Source of the DNA: Bacilli bacterium
GTDB taxonomy: Bacteria > Bacillota_I > Bacilli_A > RFN20 > CAG-449
Reading direction: 5' to 3'
NCBI GenBank assembly: GCA_900755065.1
Contig: CAAEFC010000041.1
Location: 1-44,226, forward strand
DNA: 44,226 nt
The position numbers were made by a program, and so were the translations under genes. The notes under the pieces were generated by a model. That model was not told the DNA's origin, ran no database searches, and was given only the letters and a program-made list of their open reading frames with translations. Position 1 is the first letter of the stretch. Every line of letters starts with the position of its first letter. Of this stretch, positions 16,653 through 25,846 are shown piece after piece.

Positions 16653-17687
16653 CTATTTTTTTCCCGATTCTTCCGTCAGATTTCGGATCCGGAGAACAGG
16701 AACGGCGAAGAGCAGAATAAAGTAGATGGCCATCGCGATCGAAGGGTATAAAAACAGGATTCCGCTTGAATCGCTCACGAACATCATGGATACCGTTATG
16801 GCGATGCAGATCGCGGCAATCACCCGTTTCAAAATCTCGATTGCCTTTCCCTTGACGAAATATCCGGCCAGAATCAATCCGAATTCGAGGAAGAAAAAGC
16901 CATAAAAGAGCACTGCGGCATACGGAAGATTGTCACCGGGCAAGATGCTGATCGAGAAAACGCTCAGTCCGATGCCGAGATACGTGCTGAGAAAATGTCC
17001 TTTTCCCGTTACGAACTCTTTTCTTTCCGCACGATAGGACGGAACCGTCCACGTCAGGATCAGATAGGCGACATAAAAGAGAATGATCAGAACCGAGCCT
17101 CCTTCCGGATTATAGAGACCGAAAGGGATGCCGATAAATTCTCCCGCCGCGCCGACGAGCAGGAAATCGCGGATAACAGCGATTTTTCCTTTGCAACGGA
17201 TTCCCGCGCCGAATAAGATGTCCAACACGATCGCGCCGATAGTCGTTAAAAAAGCCAGAAGCAAAAGGATGTTGCCGAATTGCGTTCCCCGGAACATCAG
17301 ATCGTACAGGGAAAACGTGGCATAAAGATTTCCGACATATCCGCTGCAATAATTCAAGGCCGCGAAAATCAGAAGAAGAAGCAATGCCGTTCCGGCGATG
17401 ACGATATTCGGAACGCTGATCATTCTCTTATTCGGTTCCGCCTTTGATTCCGCCGTCTCTTCCTTTTGATGAAGTTCCTTCCGCTCTCCGTTTAAAATCT
17501 CTTCAATGGTTACCCCGTAAAATTCCGACATTCTTTCTAAAATGGAAATATCGGGGATCGATTCGCCCCTTTCCCATTTGGATACCGCCTGCGTCGTTAC
17601 CATAAAGATTTCGGCGACTTCCTGCTGCAATAAATTCTTTTCTTTCCGAAGTTCAATCAGAAAGTCCGCCATTTTGACTCGATTCAT
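16653..17687 (-). CDS. XRE-family regulator with C-terminal membrane domain
   Basis: A 344-residue protein combining an HTH_3 DNA-binding domain (about 6-62; LLQQEVAEIFMVTTQAVSKWERG) with a linker to about 95 and then seven or eight hydrophobic segments to the C-terminus. Proteins of this form are membrane-tethered regulators of unknown signal in Bacillota. The start is taken at the ATG at 17687, 9 bases from the GGAGG ribosome site; an alternative TTG six bases upstream is too close to that site. A 17-bp palindrome lies about 75 bases upstream and could be its operator. The ligand and targets are unknown. Confidence 0.8.
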   Translation of the reverse strand: MNRVKMADFLIELRKEKNLLQQEVAEIFMVTTQAVSKWERGESIPDISILERMSEFYGVTIEEILNGERKELHQKEETAESKAEPNKRMISVPNIVIAGTALLLLLIFAALNYCSGYVGNLYATFSLYDLMFRGTQFGNILLLLAFLTTIGAIVLDILFGAGIRCKGKIAVIRDFLLVGAAGEFIGIPFGLYNPEGGSVLIILFYVAYLILTWTVPSYRAERKEFVTGKGHFLSTYLGIGLSVFSISILPGDNLPYAAVLFYGFFFLEFGLILAGYFVKGKAIEILKRVIAAICIAITVSMMFVSDSSGILFLYPSIAMAIYFILLFAVPVLRIRNLTEESGKK

Positions 17688-17710
17688 CGTCAACTACCTC
17701 CTTGCTTTAT

Positions 17711-17740
17711 AGTATAAGACCGCGAGTGCGAAAAAAGCAA
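17711..17740 (-). promoter_or_regulatory. Possible promoter of the XRE membrane regulator
   Basis: On the minus strand TTGCTT (17735-17740), an 18-base spacer and TATACT (17711-17716), placed 24 bases before the start. Confidence 0.4.
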
Positions 17741-17760
17741 AATATTCAAAATTGAGTCGA

Positions 17761-17777
17761 ATCAACTGTCAGTTGAT
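17761..17777. promoter_or_regulatory. 17-bp palindrome, possible operator
   Basis: ATCAACTG-T-CAGTTGAT, perfect 8-base arms around one base. It lies about 20 bases upstream of the possible -35 box of the XRE regulator gene. Confidence 0.45.
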
Positions 17778-17799
17778 CGGCCTTTTCTTCCGATAAACG

Positions 17800-17836
17800 C
17801 GATCGGTTGAAGGACTTTTTCTTCTTCAACGGATCG
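17800..17836. repeat. Inverted repeat in the fucO-XRE intergenic region
   Basis: Arms of 13 bases (CGATCGGTTGAAG and a copy with one mismatch) around an 11-base loop. No T-run follows on either strand, so it does not look like a simple terminator. A nearby direct repeat TCCGATAAA brackets it. Confidence 0.5.
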
Positions 17837-17969
17837 TCCGATAAAGAAAGGTCGTTTCCCTAATTTTCCTTTGAATGCGGGAAGCGACCCATGTGTGTTT
17901 TTAACGAATTTCGATATCGTGCGCTTTTCCGAAAAAGCACCTGTAACGACTCTGTTCGATACAACAACG

Positions 17970-19115
17970 TTAAATCAACGACTCGTATAAACCGATGATG
18001 TCTTCCAGAGTCGGATCTTTCGGGTTCCCCGGTCGGCAAGCGTCGTCCATCGCCGATTGGGCGAGGAAAGGGATATCCTCTTTCCGGACGATGGCTTTCA
18101 GATTTTCCGGAATTCCGACGTCCTTTGCCAACTGTCTGACTGCCTCAACCGCCGCGGCGCGGTACTGTTCCACGCTCATCGAATCGACGTCTTTCACGCC
18201 CATCGCGCGGGCGATTTCCCGATACTTTTCTCCCGTTGCTTCGGCATTGTATTTCATGACCGTCGGAAGAATGATCGCGTTGGCGATTCCGTGCGGCGTA
18301 TCGTACAGCGCGCCCAGAGGGTGAGCCATCGAATGCACGATGCCCAGACCGACGTTGCTGAATCCCATTCCGGCGATGTATTGTCCAAGCGCCATGCCTT
18401 CACGCCCTTCTTTGGTGTTTTCGACCGCGCCGCGAAGATTCTTTGAAATCAACCGGATCGCTTCCAGATGGAACATATCCGACATCGCCCAGGCCCCTTT
18501 GGTGATATAACCTTCGATCGCATGCGTCAGCGCGTCCATTCCCGTCGCCGCGGTAAGACCTTTCGGCATCGACGACATCATATCCGGATCGACGATGGCG
18601 ACGACCGGGATATCGTGCGTATCGACGCAGACGAACTTCCGGTTCTTTTCAACATCCGTAATGACATAATTGATCGTGACTTCCGCCGCCGTCCCGGCCG
18701 TGGTCGGAATGGCAATGATCGGCGTACACGGTTTTTTCGTCGGGGCTACGCCTTCCAGCGAGCGCACATCGGCAAATTCCGGATTCTCCGCGATAATTCC
18801 GATCGCTTTCGCCGTATCCATGGAAGAACCGCCGCCGATGGCGATGATATAATCCGCGCCGGACTTTTTGATCGCGGCTACGCCGGAAGTGACGTTTTCG
18901 ATCGTCGGATTCGGCTGAATATTCGAATAAATCTCATAATCCAGTCCGGCCTCGTCGAGCAGGCTCGTCACTTTTTGCGTTACGCCGAATTTCAGCAAAT
19001 CCGGGTCAGAGCAGACAAATCCTTTTTTCAAGCCTCTGTTCTTCACTTCGGACACGACGTTACTGATCGCGCCGGCGCCATGGTAAGATGTTTCATTCAA
19101 GACAAATCTTGGCAT
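17970..19115 (-). CDS. Iron-containing alcohol dehydrogenase, FucO-like (lactaldehyde reductase)
   Basis: A 381-residue group III dehydrogenase, the same length as E. coli FucO. The NAD-binding motif is AIGGGSSMDTAKA (about 92-104). The metal-binding motifs are MDALTHAIEGY and GIVHSMAHPLGALYDTPHG, supplying the Asp and three His ligands. Sequence runs such as IPTTAGTAAEVT match the FucO/1,3-propanediol branch. Reduction of lactaldehyde from fucose or rhamnose breakdown is likely, but a general alcohol or acetaldehyde role cannot be excluded. It stands alone with its own promoter and a strong GGGAGG ribosome site. Confidence 0.88.
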   Translation of the reverse strand: MPRFVLNETSYHGAGAISNVVSEVKNRGLKKGFVCSDPDLLKFGVTQKVTSLLDEAGLDYEIYSNIQPNPTIENVTSGVAAIKKSGADYIIAIGGGSSMDTAKAIGIIAENPEFADVRSLEGVAPTKKPCTPIIAIPTTAGTAAEVTINYVITDVEKNRKFVCVDTHDIPVVAIVDPDMMSSMPKGLTAATGMDALTHAIEGYITKGAWAMSDMFHLEAIRLISKNLRGAVENTKEGREGMALGQYIAGMGFSNVGLGIVHSMAHPLGALYDTPHGIANAIILPTVMKYNAEATGEKYREIARAMGVKDVDSMSVEQYRAAAVEAVRQLAKDVGIPENLKAIVRKEDIPFLAQSAMDDACRPGNPKDPTLEDIIGLYESLI

Positions 19116-19165
19116 CGTATTTCCTCCCGATTTTCCCTTTGTGCAAAGAGGCTACTTCTGATACG

Positions 19166-19194
19166 ATTTTACCATTTTTGTCCTGTACATGCAA
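19166..19194 (-). promoter_or_regulatory. Promoter of the FucO-like gene
   Basis: On the minus strand TTGCAT (19189-19194), a 17-base spacer and TAAAAT (19166-19171). The leader between it and the start contains the small palindrome CTTTGTGCAAAG. Confidence 0.5.
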
Positions 19195-19237
19195 GATACG
19201 GCGATAGGATAATCTTTGTCCACCTTTGATTTTTTTA

Positions 19238-19268
19238 GAAAAAAAGGGATTTCCTATAAAGAAACCCC
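19238..19268 (-). terminator. Rho-independent terminator of dusB
   Basis: On the minus strand GGGGTTTC, a 6-base loop and GGAAATCCC form a stem with one G-U pair, followed by TTTTTTT. Confidence 0.75.
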
Positions 19269-19278
19269 TGAAACTTTT

Positions 19279-20286
19279 TCAATCCGCAAATCCGTCCGGG
19301 CATGCATTTTCCAGATCGGATACGACCGAAAGAAATTCGCTCTCGCTTTGCATCGTCGTCAACCGTTTCCGGTATTCCCGCGCATTTTCCATGCCTCTCA
19401 GGTAGTGAGAAGCCAGGCCGCGCATCTCCGCGGTCGCCCGGTTTTCGCCTTTCTGCTCTTTTAAATAGGCGTAATGCTTTTTCAAAGCGGCGATCCTCTC
19501 CCGAAGAGAAGAGTCGGGAAGCCGTTCTCCCGTTTGAAAATAGCGAACGATCTGACGGATCAGATTCGGATTGCCCAATGCACCCCGCCCGATCATCACG
19601 CCGTCGCAACCGGTGGCTTCCATGACGTTCAACGCGTCGTCCAGACTCCGGATATCGCCGTTGGCGATCAAAGGAATGCGGATCCTCTCTTTGACCGGTT
19701 TCAGGAATTCGTATCGCGGCGTTCCGGCGTACATCTGGCTCCGGGTTCGGGCGTGTACGGCAATGAGGCTGACGCCGGCCTGTTCCAGAACCGCGCACGT
19801 CTCCAACAGACAGATCGACGATTCGTCCCAGCCCAGGCGGACCTTGCAGGTTACCGGCACCGGACTGATGGCTACCAGCGCGCTGACCATGTCCAGGAGT
19901 TCCTCGCGTCGTGCTGGTTTCAGCCACGAAGAGCCGGCGTTTCCCTTGACCACTTTATGAACCGGGCAGCCCAGATTGAGGTCCAGAATTTCAAATCCGC
20001 CCAGCGAAAAAAGAACCTTCGCGCCTTTGAGAATCGTTTCTTTGGATCCTCCGAACAATTGCACGCTTAACGGATGATCGTCCTTCTCCGCGCGAATCAT
20101 CTCGACCGTCTCTTTATTTCCGTAGAACAGCGCGCAGTCGGACACCATTTCGGTCACCGAAAGAGGACAGTCAAATTCTTTGAGAAGGCGCCGATAAGCC
20201 GGATTGGTAATCCCTGCCATAGGCGCGGCAATCACGGGCGCGCCGAGTTCGATTGCTCCGATTTTCAGTTTTCCGTTGTTTCTCAT
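19279..20286 (-). CDS. dusB: tRNA-dihydrouridine synthase, DusB type
   Basis: Reduces uridines in tRNA with FMN. A TIM barrel with the family motifs: APMAGITNPAYRRLL at the start, LNLGCPVHKVVKGNAGSSW with the catalytic Cys, CKVRLGW, VHARTRSQMY, ANGDI and GRGALGNPNL for the FMN phosphate. I start at the ATG at 20286 (335 residues); a longer TTG-initiated reading would cross the terminator hairpin after ftsH. It lies downstream of ftsH, as in the B. subtilis origin-proximal cluster where dusB precedes lysS. Here lysS is separated from it by four accessory genes. Confidence 0.93.
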   Translation of the reverse strand: MRNNGKLKIGAIELGAPVIAAPMAGITNPAYRRLLKEFDCPLSVTEMVSDCALFYGNKETVEMIRAEKDDHPLSVQLFGGSKETILKGAKVLFSLGGFEILDLNLGCPVHKVVKGNAGSSWLKPARREELLDMVSALVAISPVPVTCKVRLGWDESSICLLETCAVLEQAGVSLIAVHARTRSQMYAGTPRYEFLKPVKERIRIPLIANGDIRSLDDALNVMEATGCDGVMIGRGALGNPNLIRQIVRYFQTGERLPDSSLRERIAALKKHYAYLKEQKGENRATAEMRGLASHYLRGMENAREYRKRLTTMQSESEFLSVVSDLENACPDGFAD

Positions 20287-20324
20287 ATCTTTCACCCGGT
20301 TTCTGTGTTTCCTTTTCAGAAGAA

Positions 20325-20353
20325 AAATCTGCAATACAGATGATTGCAGATTT
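20325..20353 (-). terminator. Terminator after ftsH
   Basis: A perfect 11-bp stem (AAATCTGCAAT/ATTGCAGATTT) with a 7-base loop. On the minus strand it runs into TTTCTTCT. It lies between ftsH and dusB. Confidence 0.7.
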
Positions 20354-20363
20354 CCGCTTGTTC

Positions 20364-22406
20364 TTATTTTTCCGTATCCGGCGAATCGCTCTTTTCGCTT
20401 TCGGAAGCGTTCGCGTCGGCCGGTTCGGATTTCTCCTCTTTTTTCGCTTCGGCGTCCGGCATATGGCGGTGAGCCAGAAGGTAATCGATCTCTTCGGCGT
20501 TCAACGTCTCGACGTCGAGCAGCGTTTCGGCGATTAACGTCACGTCTTCTTTCCGTTGACGAATGATATCGATCGCTTTCTGATGGGCTTCGTCGACGAT
20601 CTTCCGGATTTCCTTGTCGATCTCATTGGCGACCGCGCCGGAGAAGTTCTTCTGATTGGACGTATAGTCTCTGCCCAGGAAGACCGACCCGCCGTTGGTT
20701 TCATACTGAATCGGGCCTAACGAAGACATACCGTATTCCACGACCATCGCTCTGGCAATCTGCGTCGCCCGTTCGATGTCGTTACTTGCCCCTGTGGACA
20801 CATCGTCGAAGAAAACCTCTTCCGAAGAACGGCCTCCGAGAAGTCCGATGATCTGCGCGATCAATTCCTCTTTCGTCAGCAAGAAGCGGTCATCTTCCGG
20901 CGCGGAAAGCACATAGCCTCCCGCCATGCCGCGCGGAACGATCGTTACTTTCTGAACGACGTCGCTGGCCGGCAAAGTCAGACCGATGATTGCATGGCCG
21001 GCTTCGTGATAAGCGACCGTCTTTCTTTCCAGTTCGTTGAGGTGTTTGCTCTTTTTAGCCGGTCCGGCGATTCTCCGGTCAATCGCTTCGTCGACTTCCT
21101 TGATCGAGATGGCTTTCTTCCGGTTCCGGACCGCCAGAATCGCCGCCTCATTGACGACGTTGGCCAAATCCGCGCCTGAAAATCCGACCGTTCTCTTGGC
21201 GACGTTTTTCCAGTCGACCGTGGAATCGATCTTCTTGTTCCGCGCGTGAACCTTTAAAATCTGTTCGCGCCCGACTTTATCCGGAAGGGAAACGGTGATC
21301 TGACGGTCAAACCGCCCCGCCCGCATCAGAGCCGGATCGAGAATATCGGCGCGGTTGGTCGCCGCGATGACGATGATGCCCTGATTGTCGGAGAACCCGT
21401 CCATTTCGACGAGCAACTGATTCAAAGTCTGCTCTCTTTCGTCGTTGCCGCCTCCTAAGCCCGCGCCTCTCTGACGGCCGACCGCATCGATTTCGTCGAT
21501 GAAGATCAGACACGGCGCAGTCTGTTTGGCTTTTTTGAACATATCCCGAACCCGTCCGGCACCGACGCCGACGAACATTTCGACGAAGTCCGATCCGGAG
21601 ATCGAATAGAACGGCACGTGCGCTTCGCCCGCGACCGCTTTCGCCATCAGGGTTTTACCCGTACCCGGCGAACCGACGAGGAGGATGCCTTTCGGAAGTT
21701 TTGCGCCGAAATTCGCATATTTCAACGGATTTTTCAGATAATCGACCAGTTCCATCAGTTCCTGTTTCTCTTCGTCGCACCCGGCGACATCGTCGAAACG
21801 GACGTCGGAATTGTCCTCTCTTCTCGCCCGCGACCGGTTGAATTCCATGCTCTGGTTATTGGATTTGGCGATCGACGAACTCATTCTCGAAATCAGGAAG
21901 AAGACTAATCCCAATCCCAGCACGGAAAGGCAGATGATCGGGAAATAATCGGTCCAGAAATTCGAAGCGTACGGATTTTTGATCGTAAAGGCGCACTTCG
22001 ACGATCCGTAGTAGAGATCGTCGGTTCCTTCGATTTTTCGGTTCTGCCAGATATAGGAAAGGACTTCGACGTTGGTGTCGGAATCGGAAATCCGCGCCGA
22101 AAAGGTGTAAAGACCCTCGCCGCGGTTGTTCAGATTCAGTTTGATCCGTCCGGTGATATCGATAAATCCGGTGTATTTGCTGACGCTGACGCTGGTGATG
22201 TTTTCGGTCCACAGCACCGAGCCTTCCGCTTTGGCTTTGATCTCGTTTTCCTCCGTGCCGTCAACGGAAGCGATGATATCGCCTTCGTAAAACGTAACCG
22301 AAGAAGAACTTCCCATGTTCGTCAGCACGACGACCGCCGCGATGATGGCGACGATGACGATATAGGGAATTAAATAACTGATCCAGGATCGTTTTTTTCC
22401 ATTCAT
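20364..22406 (-). CDS. ftsH: ATP-dependent zinc metalloprotease FtsH
   Basis: A 680-residue membrane protease for quality control of membrane and short-lived proteins. TM1 is at about 11-30, an external domain extends to about 155, and TM2 is at about 157-177. The AAA module has Walker A GSPGTGKT near 245 and Walker B FIDEIDAVG, with the SRH around NRADILDPAL. The zinc site HEAGH is near 468. The tail after about 640 is Glu/Asp/Ser-rich, as in many FtsH proteins. AGGAGG precedes the ATG. In Bacillus hprT lies between tilS and ftsH; here it is absent and replaced by a 150-base gap with an inverted repeat. Confidence 0.97.
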   Translation of the reverse strand: MNGKKRSWISYLIPYIVIVAIIAAVVVLTNMGSSSSVTFYEGDIIASVDGTEENEIKAKAEGSVLWTENITSVSVSKYTGFIDITGRIKLNLNNRGEGLYTFSARISDSDTNVEVLSYIWQNRKIEGTDDLYYGSSKCAFTIKNPYASNFWTDYFPIICLSVLGLGLVFFLISRMSSSIAKSNNQSMEFNRSRARREDNSDVRFDDVAGCDEEKQELMELVDYLKNPLKYANFGAKLPKGILLVGSPGTGKTLMAKAVAGEAHVPFYSISGSDFVEMFVGVGAGRVRDMFKKAKQTAPCLIFIDEIDAVGRQRGAGLGGGNDEREQTLNQLLVEMDGFSDNQGIIVIAATNRADILDPALMRAGRFDRQITVSLPDKVGREQILKVHARNKKIDSTVDWKNVAKRTVGFSGADLANVVNEAAILAVRNRKKAISIKEVDEAIDRRIAGPAKKSKHLNELERKTVAYHEAGHAIIGLTLPASDVVQKVTIVPRGMAGGYVLSAPEDDRFLLTKEELIAQIIGLLGGRSSEEVFFDDVSTGASNDIERATQIARAMVVEYGMSSLGPIQYETNGGSVFLGRDYTSNQKNFSGAVANEIDKEIRKIVDEAHQKAIDIIRQRKEDVTLIAETLLDVETLNAEEIDYLLAHRHMPDAEAKKEEKSEPADANASESEKSDSPDTEK

Positions 22407-22526
22407 TGATTTGACCTCCTTTGATAAGATTGCTGATATTTTAGCACTCGTAAAGTTAAAATGAAGTTAATTTCTTTCCGTTTTCATCAATTTGAGGACT
22501 TTTCCGTCCTTCGATCGAATCGCGTC

Positions 22527-22547
22527 GTATTATTTTTCAAATAATAC
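22527..22547. repeat. Perfect inverted repeat between tilS and ftsH
   Basis: GTATTATTT-TTC-AAATAATAC, 9-base arms around three bases. It lies about 10 bases past the tilS stop and 120 bases upstream of ftsH. No T-run follows, so an operator is as likely as a terminator. Confidence 0.5.
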
Positions 22548-22556
22548 ACGTGCATT

Positions 22557-23795
22557 TTATTTTATCACAAAAAGAATTTTATTGGCTATATCTTTTTGAC
22601 GAATTGATCGATATAACGGAATATAGACGATTTCTCCCCGGCAGTCCACGATCACCGGATACGTTTTCCGCCGCTCAGACGGAACCTTTTCATCGATCAG
22701 AATGCGATTGACTCTTTTCCGGATCGATCCGAACAGAACTGCGTCGCCTCTTCTCGCGTTCCGGATCGTCAACGGATACGAATAGGAAAAGATGTTTAGA
22801 GGCGCGGTATCCTGCCTCAGATCGACGCTGAATTCTTTCGTATCCACCCGCTGAGGCTCATTTATAATATAAGCATAATCAAAGGAGTTTATACTTTCCG
22901 AGATGTCGAAACGGTCGTAACTTCGGACAAAATAAAACGGCGGATAAAGCAAAATACGGTTGTTCGGCTTTTTGGAAAAGAGGATTTTCTTGATTTCTCC
23001 GATGCGCGAAGAGGAAAGCCTCCGGCTGATAAAAGGAAGGCGTTCTCCGATGAAACGATAGAGAACGATGTCCTGCGTCCGTGCGTCCAGGCGGGCGAAT
23101 TCGTCGATTTTTTTGACTTCTTTTTTCAGAAACGCTTCCGCGACGCGGTTATGTTCCGCCAGAAGGGCGTTGTTTTCGTCGATTTCTTTTCTTAACGCCG
23201 CCCGATCGGATGAGCTCATCTTCTCCACGACGCAATGCCGGATCCGGTTTCTTAGATAATCGTCCCGAAGATTGGAAGCGTCGATCGAATAGTCGAGGCG
23301 GTTTCTCCGGCAATAGTCTTCGAGTTCGGCTTTGGTGAAATTCAGTAGCGGACGGAGAACCCGCATTCCCAGAAGTTCGGTCTCTTCTTTCAGCCCGTAA
23401 TAGGAAACGATTCCGCCGCGTTTCTTCTGCATCAGATAAGTTTCCAGAAGGTCGTCTTCCTGATGCGCCACGAAAAGCCCCGCCGCGCGGTAGGCGCGGT
23501 ATTGCTTTTGAAAAAAAGCGTACCGCACTTCTCTCGCCCACGCCTGAAAATTCCCCTCCGGTTTCATCGAGGAAGTATCCAGCACGTGATAAGGAATGTG
23601 CCATTTTTCGGCGTATTTCCCGATCATCGCCTGCTCTGAGTCAGACTCTTTCCGCTTATGATAATTGACATGACAGATCACCAGGGGGCATTTCAGATTC
23701 CGGAGCATATTCAAAAGCGCCATCGAATCCGGTCCGCCGGAAACGGCGACGAGATAAACGTCTGTCGGAGAAAAAGAAAAGGATAGAGGCTTCAT
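22557..23795 (-). CDS. tilS: tRNA(Ile)-lysidine synthase TilS
   Basis: Converts the wobble cytidine of the CAU-anticodon isoleucine tRNA to lysidine, so that it reads AUA. A 412-residue protein with the N-terminal PP-loop SGGPDS (19-24), the HVNYHKR motif, and the DDLLETYLMQ and RNRIRH motifs typical of TilS. The C-terminal part (about 300-412) holds the RRGDAVLF and REKR-like substrate-recognition domain. It is 42 bases downstream of spoIIE with no terminator, so probably cotranscribed with it. Essential in most bacteria. Confidence 0.95.
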   Translation of the reverse strand: MKPLSFSFSPTDVYLVAVSGGPDSMALLNMLRNLKCPLVICHVNYHKRKESDSEQAMIGKYAEKWHIPYHVLDTSSMKPEGNFQAWAREVRYAFFQKQYRAYRAAGLFVAHQEDDLLETYLMQKKRGGIVSYYGLKEETELLGMRVLRPLLNFTKAELEDYCRRNRLDYSIDASNLRDDYLRNRIRHCVVEKMSSSDRAALRKEIDENNALLAEHNRVAEAFLKKEVKKIDEFARLDARTQDIVLYRFIGERLPFISRRLSSSRIGEIKKILFSKKPNNRILLYPPFYFVRSYDRFDISESINSFDYAYIINEPQRVDTKEFSVDLRQDTAPLNIFSYSYPLTIRNARRGDAVLFGSIRKRVNRILIDEKVPSERRKTYPVIVDCRGEIVYIPLYRSIRQKDIANKILFVIK

Positions 23796-23837
23796 ATCAT
23801 CACGAAAAAATTATAGACCGACTCGGAGGGAAATGCA

Positions 23838-25784
23838 TCATTTTGCCTTGATTTTGATCAAGACCAGCGTCTTGTCGTCCGCAGTTTCGCTTCGGGCCAG
23901 TTCATCGTAAAGGCGGCGCAATCCTTCGTTCAACGGTTCCGTTTCCAGCCAATCGATCAGGCTGACGAGGACTTTATCCACCTCGTCTCCGAATCCGTCG
24001 CTCATGAAGATCAGAAGATCACCGTCTTTTAATTCGACGTCCTGATGAAAGATATCGATCTTATCGATGATGCCCAAAGGCGGAAAAATCCGATTGAATT
24101 GCGTCAGTTCTTTCCCCCGAATCCGAAACGTCGAGAAAGAGCCGCCCTTGTACAGGCGCATCGTTCCTTCCGCCAGGTCGATGGACGCCAGATCCAACGT
24201 CGCGAAAATCTCTTCCGACGTCTTGGTTTTCAGAATCAGATTCAGATTCTGAATCGTCTCTTTTTCGTTTTTGTTGATCGCATACATCGAGGTAAAGACA
24301 TCGATGCAATAAGAAGAAAGTTCAGAGGAGGTCGTTCCGTGTCCCATGCCGTCGCTTAACAGAAACAGCGTCTTGTCTCCGCATTCGATGAAGCGGTAAG
24401 CGTCGCCGTTTTCTTCTGAAAAAGCCCGGCTTTCTGCACAGTAATCCAATTCAAAACGCGTCTCCTCTTTCGCCTTTTTTTCATTCATGCCGACCGTTTG
24501 CAACGGTTTGAGCAACGTATCGATCTGCCGGTTGAACAACTGCCGGGAAAGGACGCGGTTTTCCTGCTGACTGACCTGATACTGAAAACTCTTATTGGCC
24601 ATATCGAATCGCTTGATCAGTTTGTACGGATAATAGCAGTTCCGGATAATGATGTTCTTATCTTCTTTGGAGGTCGCGCCGATCACGAAATTGGAAAACA
24701 GCCCGCGAAGGTGGCACTCTTCCTTTTTCGGGCAATCCGTGCAAAGATGATTCTCCACGCTTCCGATTAAATCCGTTTCGAGGTCTCTTTCTTCAATCGG
24801 GTCTTTTTTTAAAAGCGTAAGATAGTCCGTCAGTTTTTCGACATTCGACGAAAGAGTCGCCTTTTCGTTTTGAAGATAGCCCGTAAAGACCGTCTCGGTT
24901 CTTAAAATCAGGGAAATCTTCTCTTCGGCCGCTTTCGGCAAGCAAAGCACGATCGCACTGCTTAGAAGATTCAGATAATACGTCGCATCGCGGTAAAACT
25001 CCGGATACCGGACGATAAAGTACGATTCGACGATGCACGCGAATACAATCGGCGCCAGTTTTTTTGAAAAGGACGCGAAGAACAGGCCGATCAGGTAGAT
25101 GAGAAGCAGTTCGTTGGACAGCGTAAAAAAAAGCGAATTGTACAGAAAGACCAAAAGTAAGGAGGACAGAACGATTTCCTGACGTTCCGTCCGTATTCCT
25201 AAAAGCGAAAGGAAGCCCAACGCGAAAAGGTTGAGAATTTCAAAAGGCATGAACAGCGCATACACGAAAGAAAACGCCACGATTTTACAGGCATCGCTGT
25301 AACTTGCATTGGGATTTTCAAGGGCGAACCGCGTTTTTTCCAGAGAAAAGGCCAGAATCAGAGCAAGACCGATGTTGACCAGACAATTGACGAAACTTCC
25401 GAACGAAAAGGCGATCGTCATGTAACGGATTGACAGAAACAGCAAAACGATCGAAAGGGATAGATAAGGCGCATACGGATGCGGAAAATCGAAGAATTTC
25501 ACCAACGCGTCGATCAGACCGATCAGAACGACGATCAGCGCGATCTCCACGCCGTAATTCAGTTCGATCCAAAACGAAAAGGCGATCAGCGACAGAAGAA
25601 ACGCATTTCTTCTTAACGGTGAAAGACGATAGGAGAACCAGACAGCAGAAAGAATAAAAGGATTAAATAAGAGGGCGTCCGAAGAAAACGCCATCAGAAA
25701 TGCAATAAAGCAAAATGCCAATAGATTGATTAGTTTTGAAACATAAACGTTTGCTTTGTTCCGGTTCATCATCGCTTCCATCAT
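23838..25784 (-). CDS. spoIIE: Stage II sporulation protein E-like serine phosphatase
   Basis: A 648-residue membrane phosphatase; in Bacillus SpoIIE dephosphorylates SpoIIAA and so activates sigma-F in the forespore. About ten hydrophobic segments fill residues 15-300, then a central region with a CxxCxxxxxC cluster near 345. The PP2C domain from about 440 has the metal motifs LSDGMGHG (about 479) and MSDGFGDE (about 596). It is shorter than B. subtilis SpoIIE (827 residues). A strong terminator precedes it, so it starts a new unit with tilS and perhaps ftsH. Several in-frame Met codons make the exact start uncertain. Confidence 0.9.
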   Translation of the reverse strand: MMEAMMNRNKANVYVSKLINLLAFCFIAFLMAFSSDALLFNPFILSAVWFSYRLSPLRRNAFLLSLIAFSFWIELNYGVEIALIVVLIGLIDALVKFFDFPHPYAPYLSLSIVLLFLSIRYMTIAFSFGSFVNCLVNIGLALILAFSLEKTRFALENPNASYSDACKIVAFSFVYALFMPFEILNLFALGFLSLLGIRTERQEIVLSSLLLVFLYNSLFFTLSNELLLIYLIGLFFASFSKKLAPIVFACIVESYFIVRYPEFYRDATYYLNLLSSAIVLCLPKAAEEKISLILRTETVFTGYLQNEKATLSSNVEKLTDYLTLLKKDPIEERDLETDLIGSVENHLCTDCPKKEECHLRGLFSNFVIGATSKEDKNIIIRNCYYPYKLIKRFDMANKSFQYQVSQQENRVLSRQLFNRQIDTLLKPLQTVGMNEKKAKEETRFELDYCAESRAFSEENGDAYRFIECGDKTLFLLSDGMGHGTTSSELSSYCIDVFTSMYAINKNEKETIQNLNLILKTKTSEEIFATLDLASIDLAEGTMRLYKGGSFSTFRIRGKELTQFNRIFPPLGIIDKIDIFHQDVELKDGDLLIFMSDGFGDEVDKVLVSLIDWLETEPLNEGLRRLYDELARSETADDKTLVLIKIKAK

Positions 25785-25818
25785 CTTTCACCGAAACCAA
25801 TATATACTTTTAGAAACA

Positions 25819-25843
25819 GAAAAAAAGTCGAACAGCGTCGACT
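25819..25843 (-). terminator. Rho-independent terminator after divIC
   Basis: On the minus strand AGTCGA, loop CGCTGT, TCGACT, then a run of seven T. It ends the spoVT-divIC unit before spoIIE. Confidence 0.75.
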
Positions 25844-25846
25844 CTT

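Noticed and set aside
25826..25843. Spo0A box-like TTCGACT upstream of spoIIE
   Set aside because: It matches 6 of 7 positions but is part of the divIC terminator stem, which explains the sequence.
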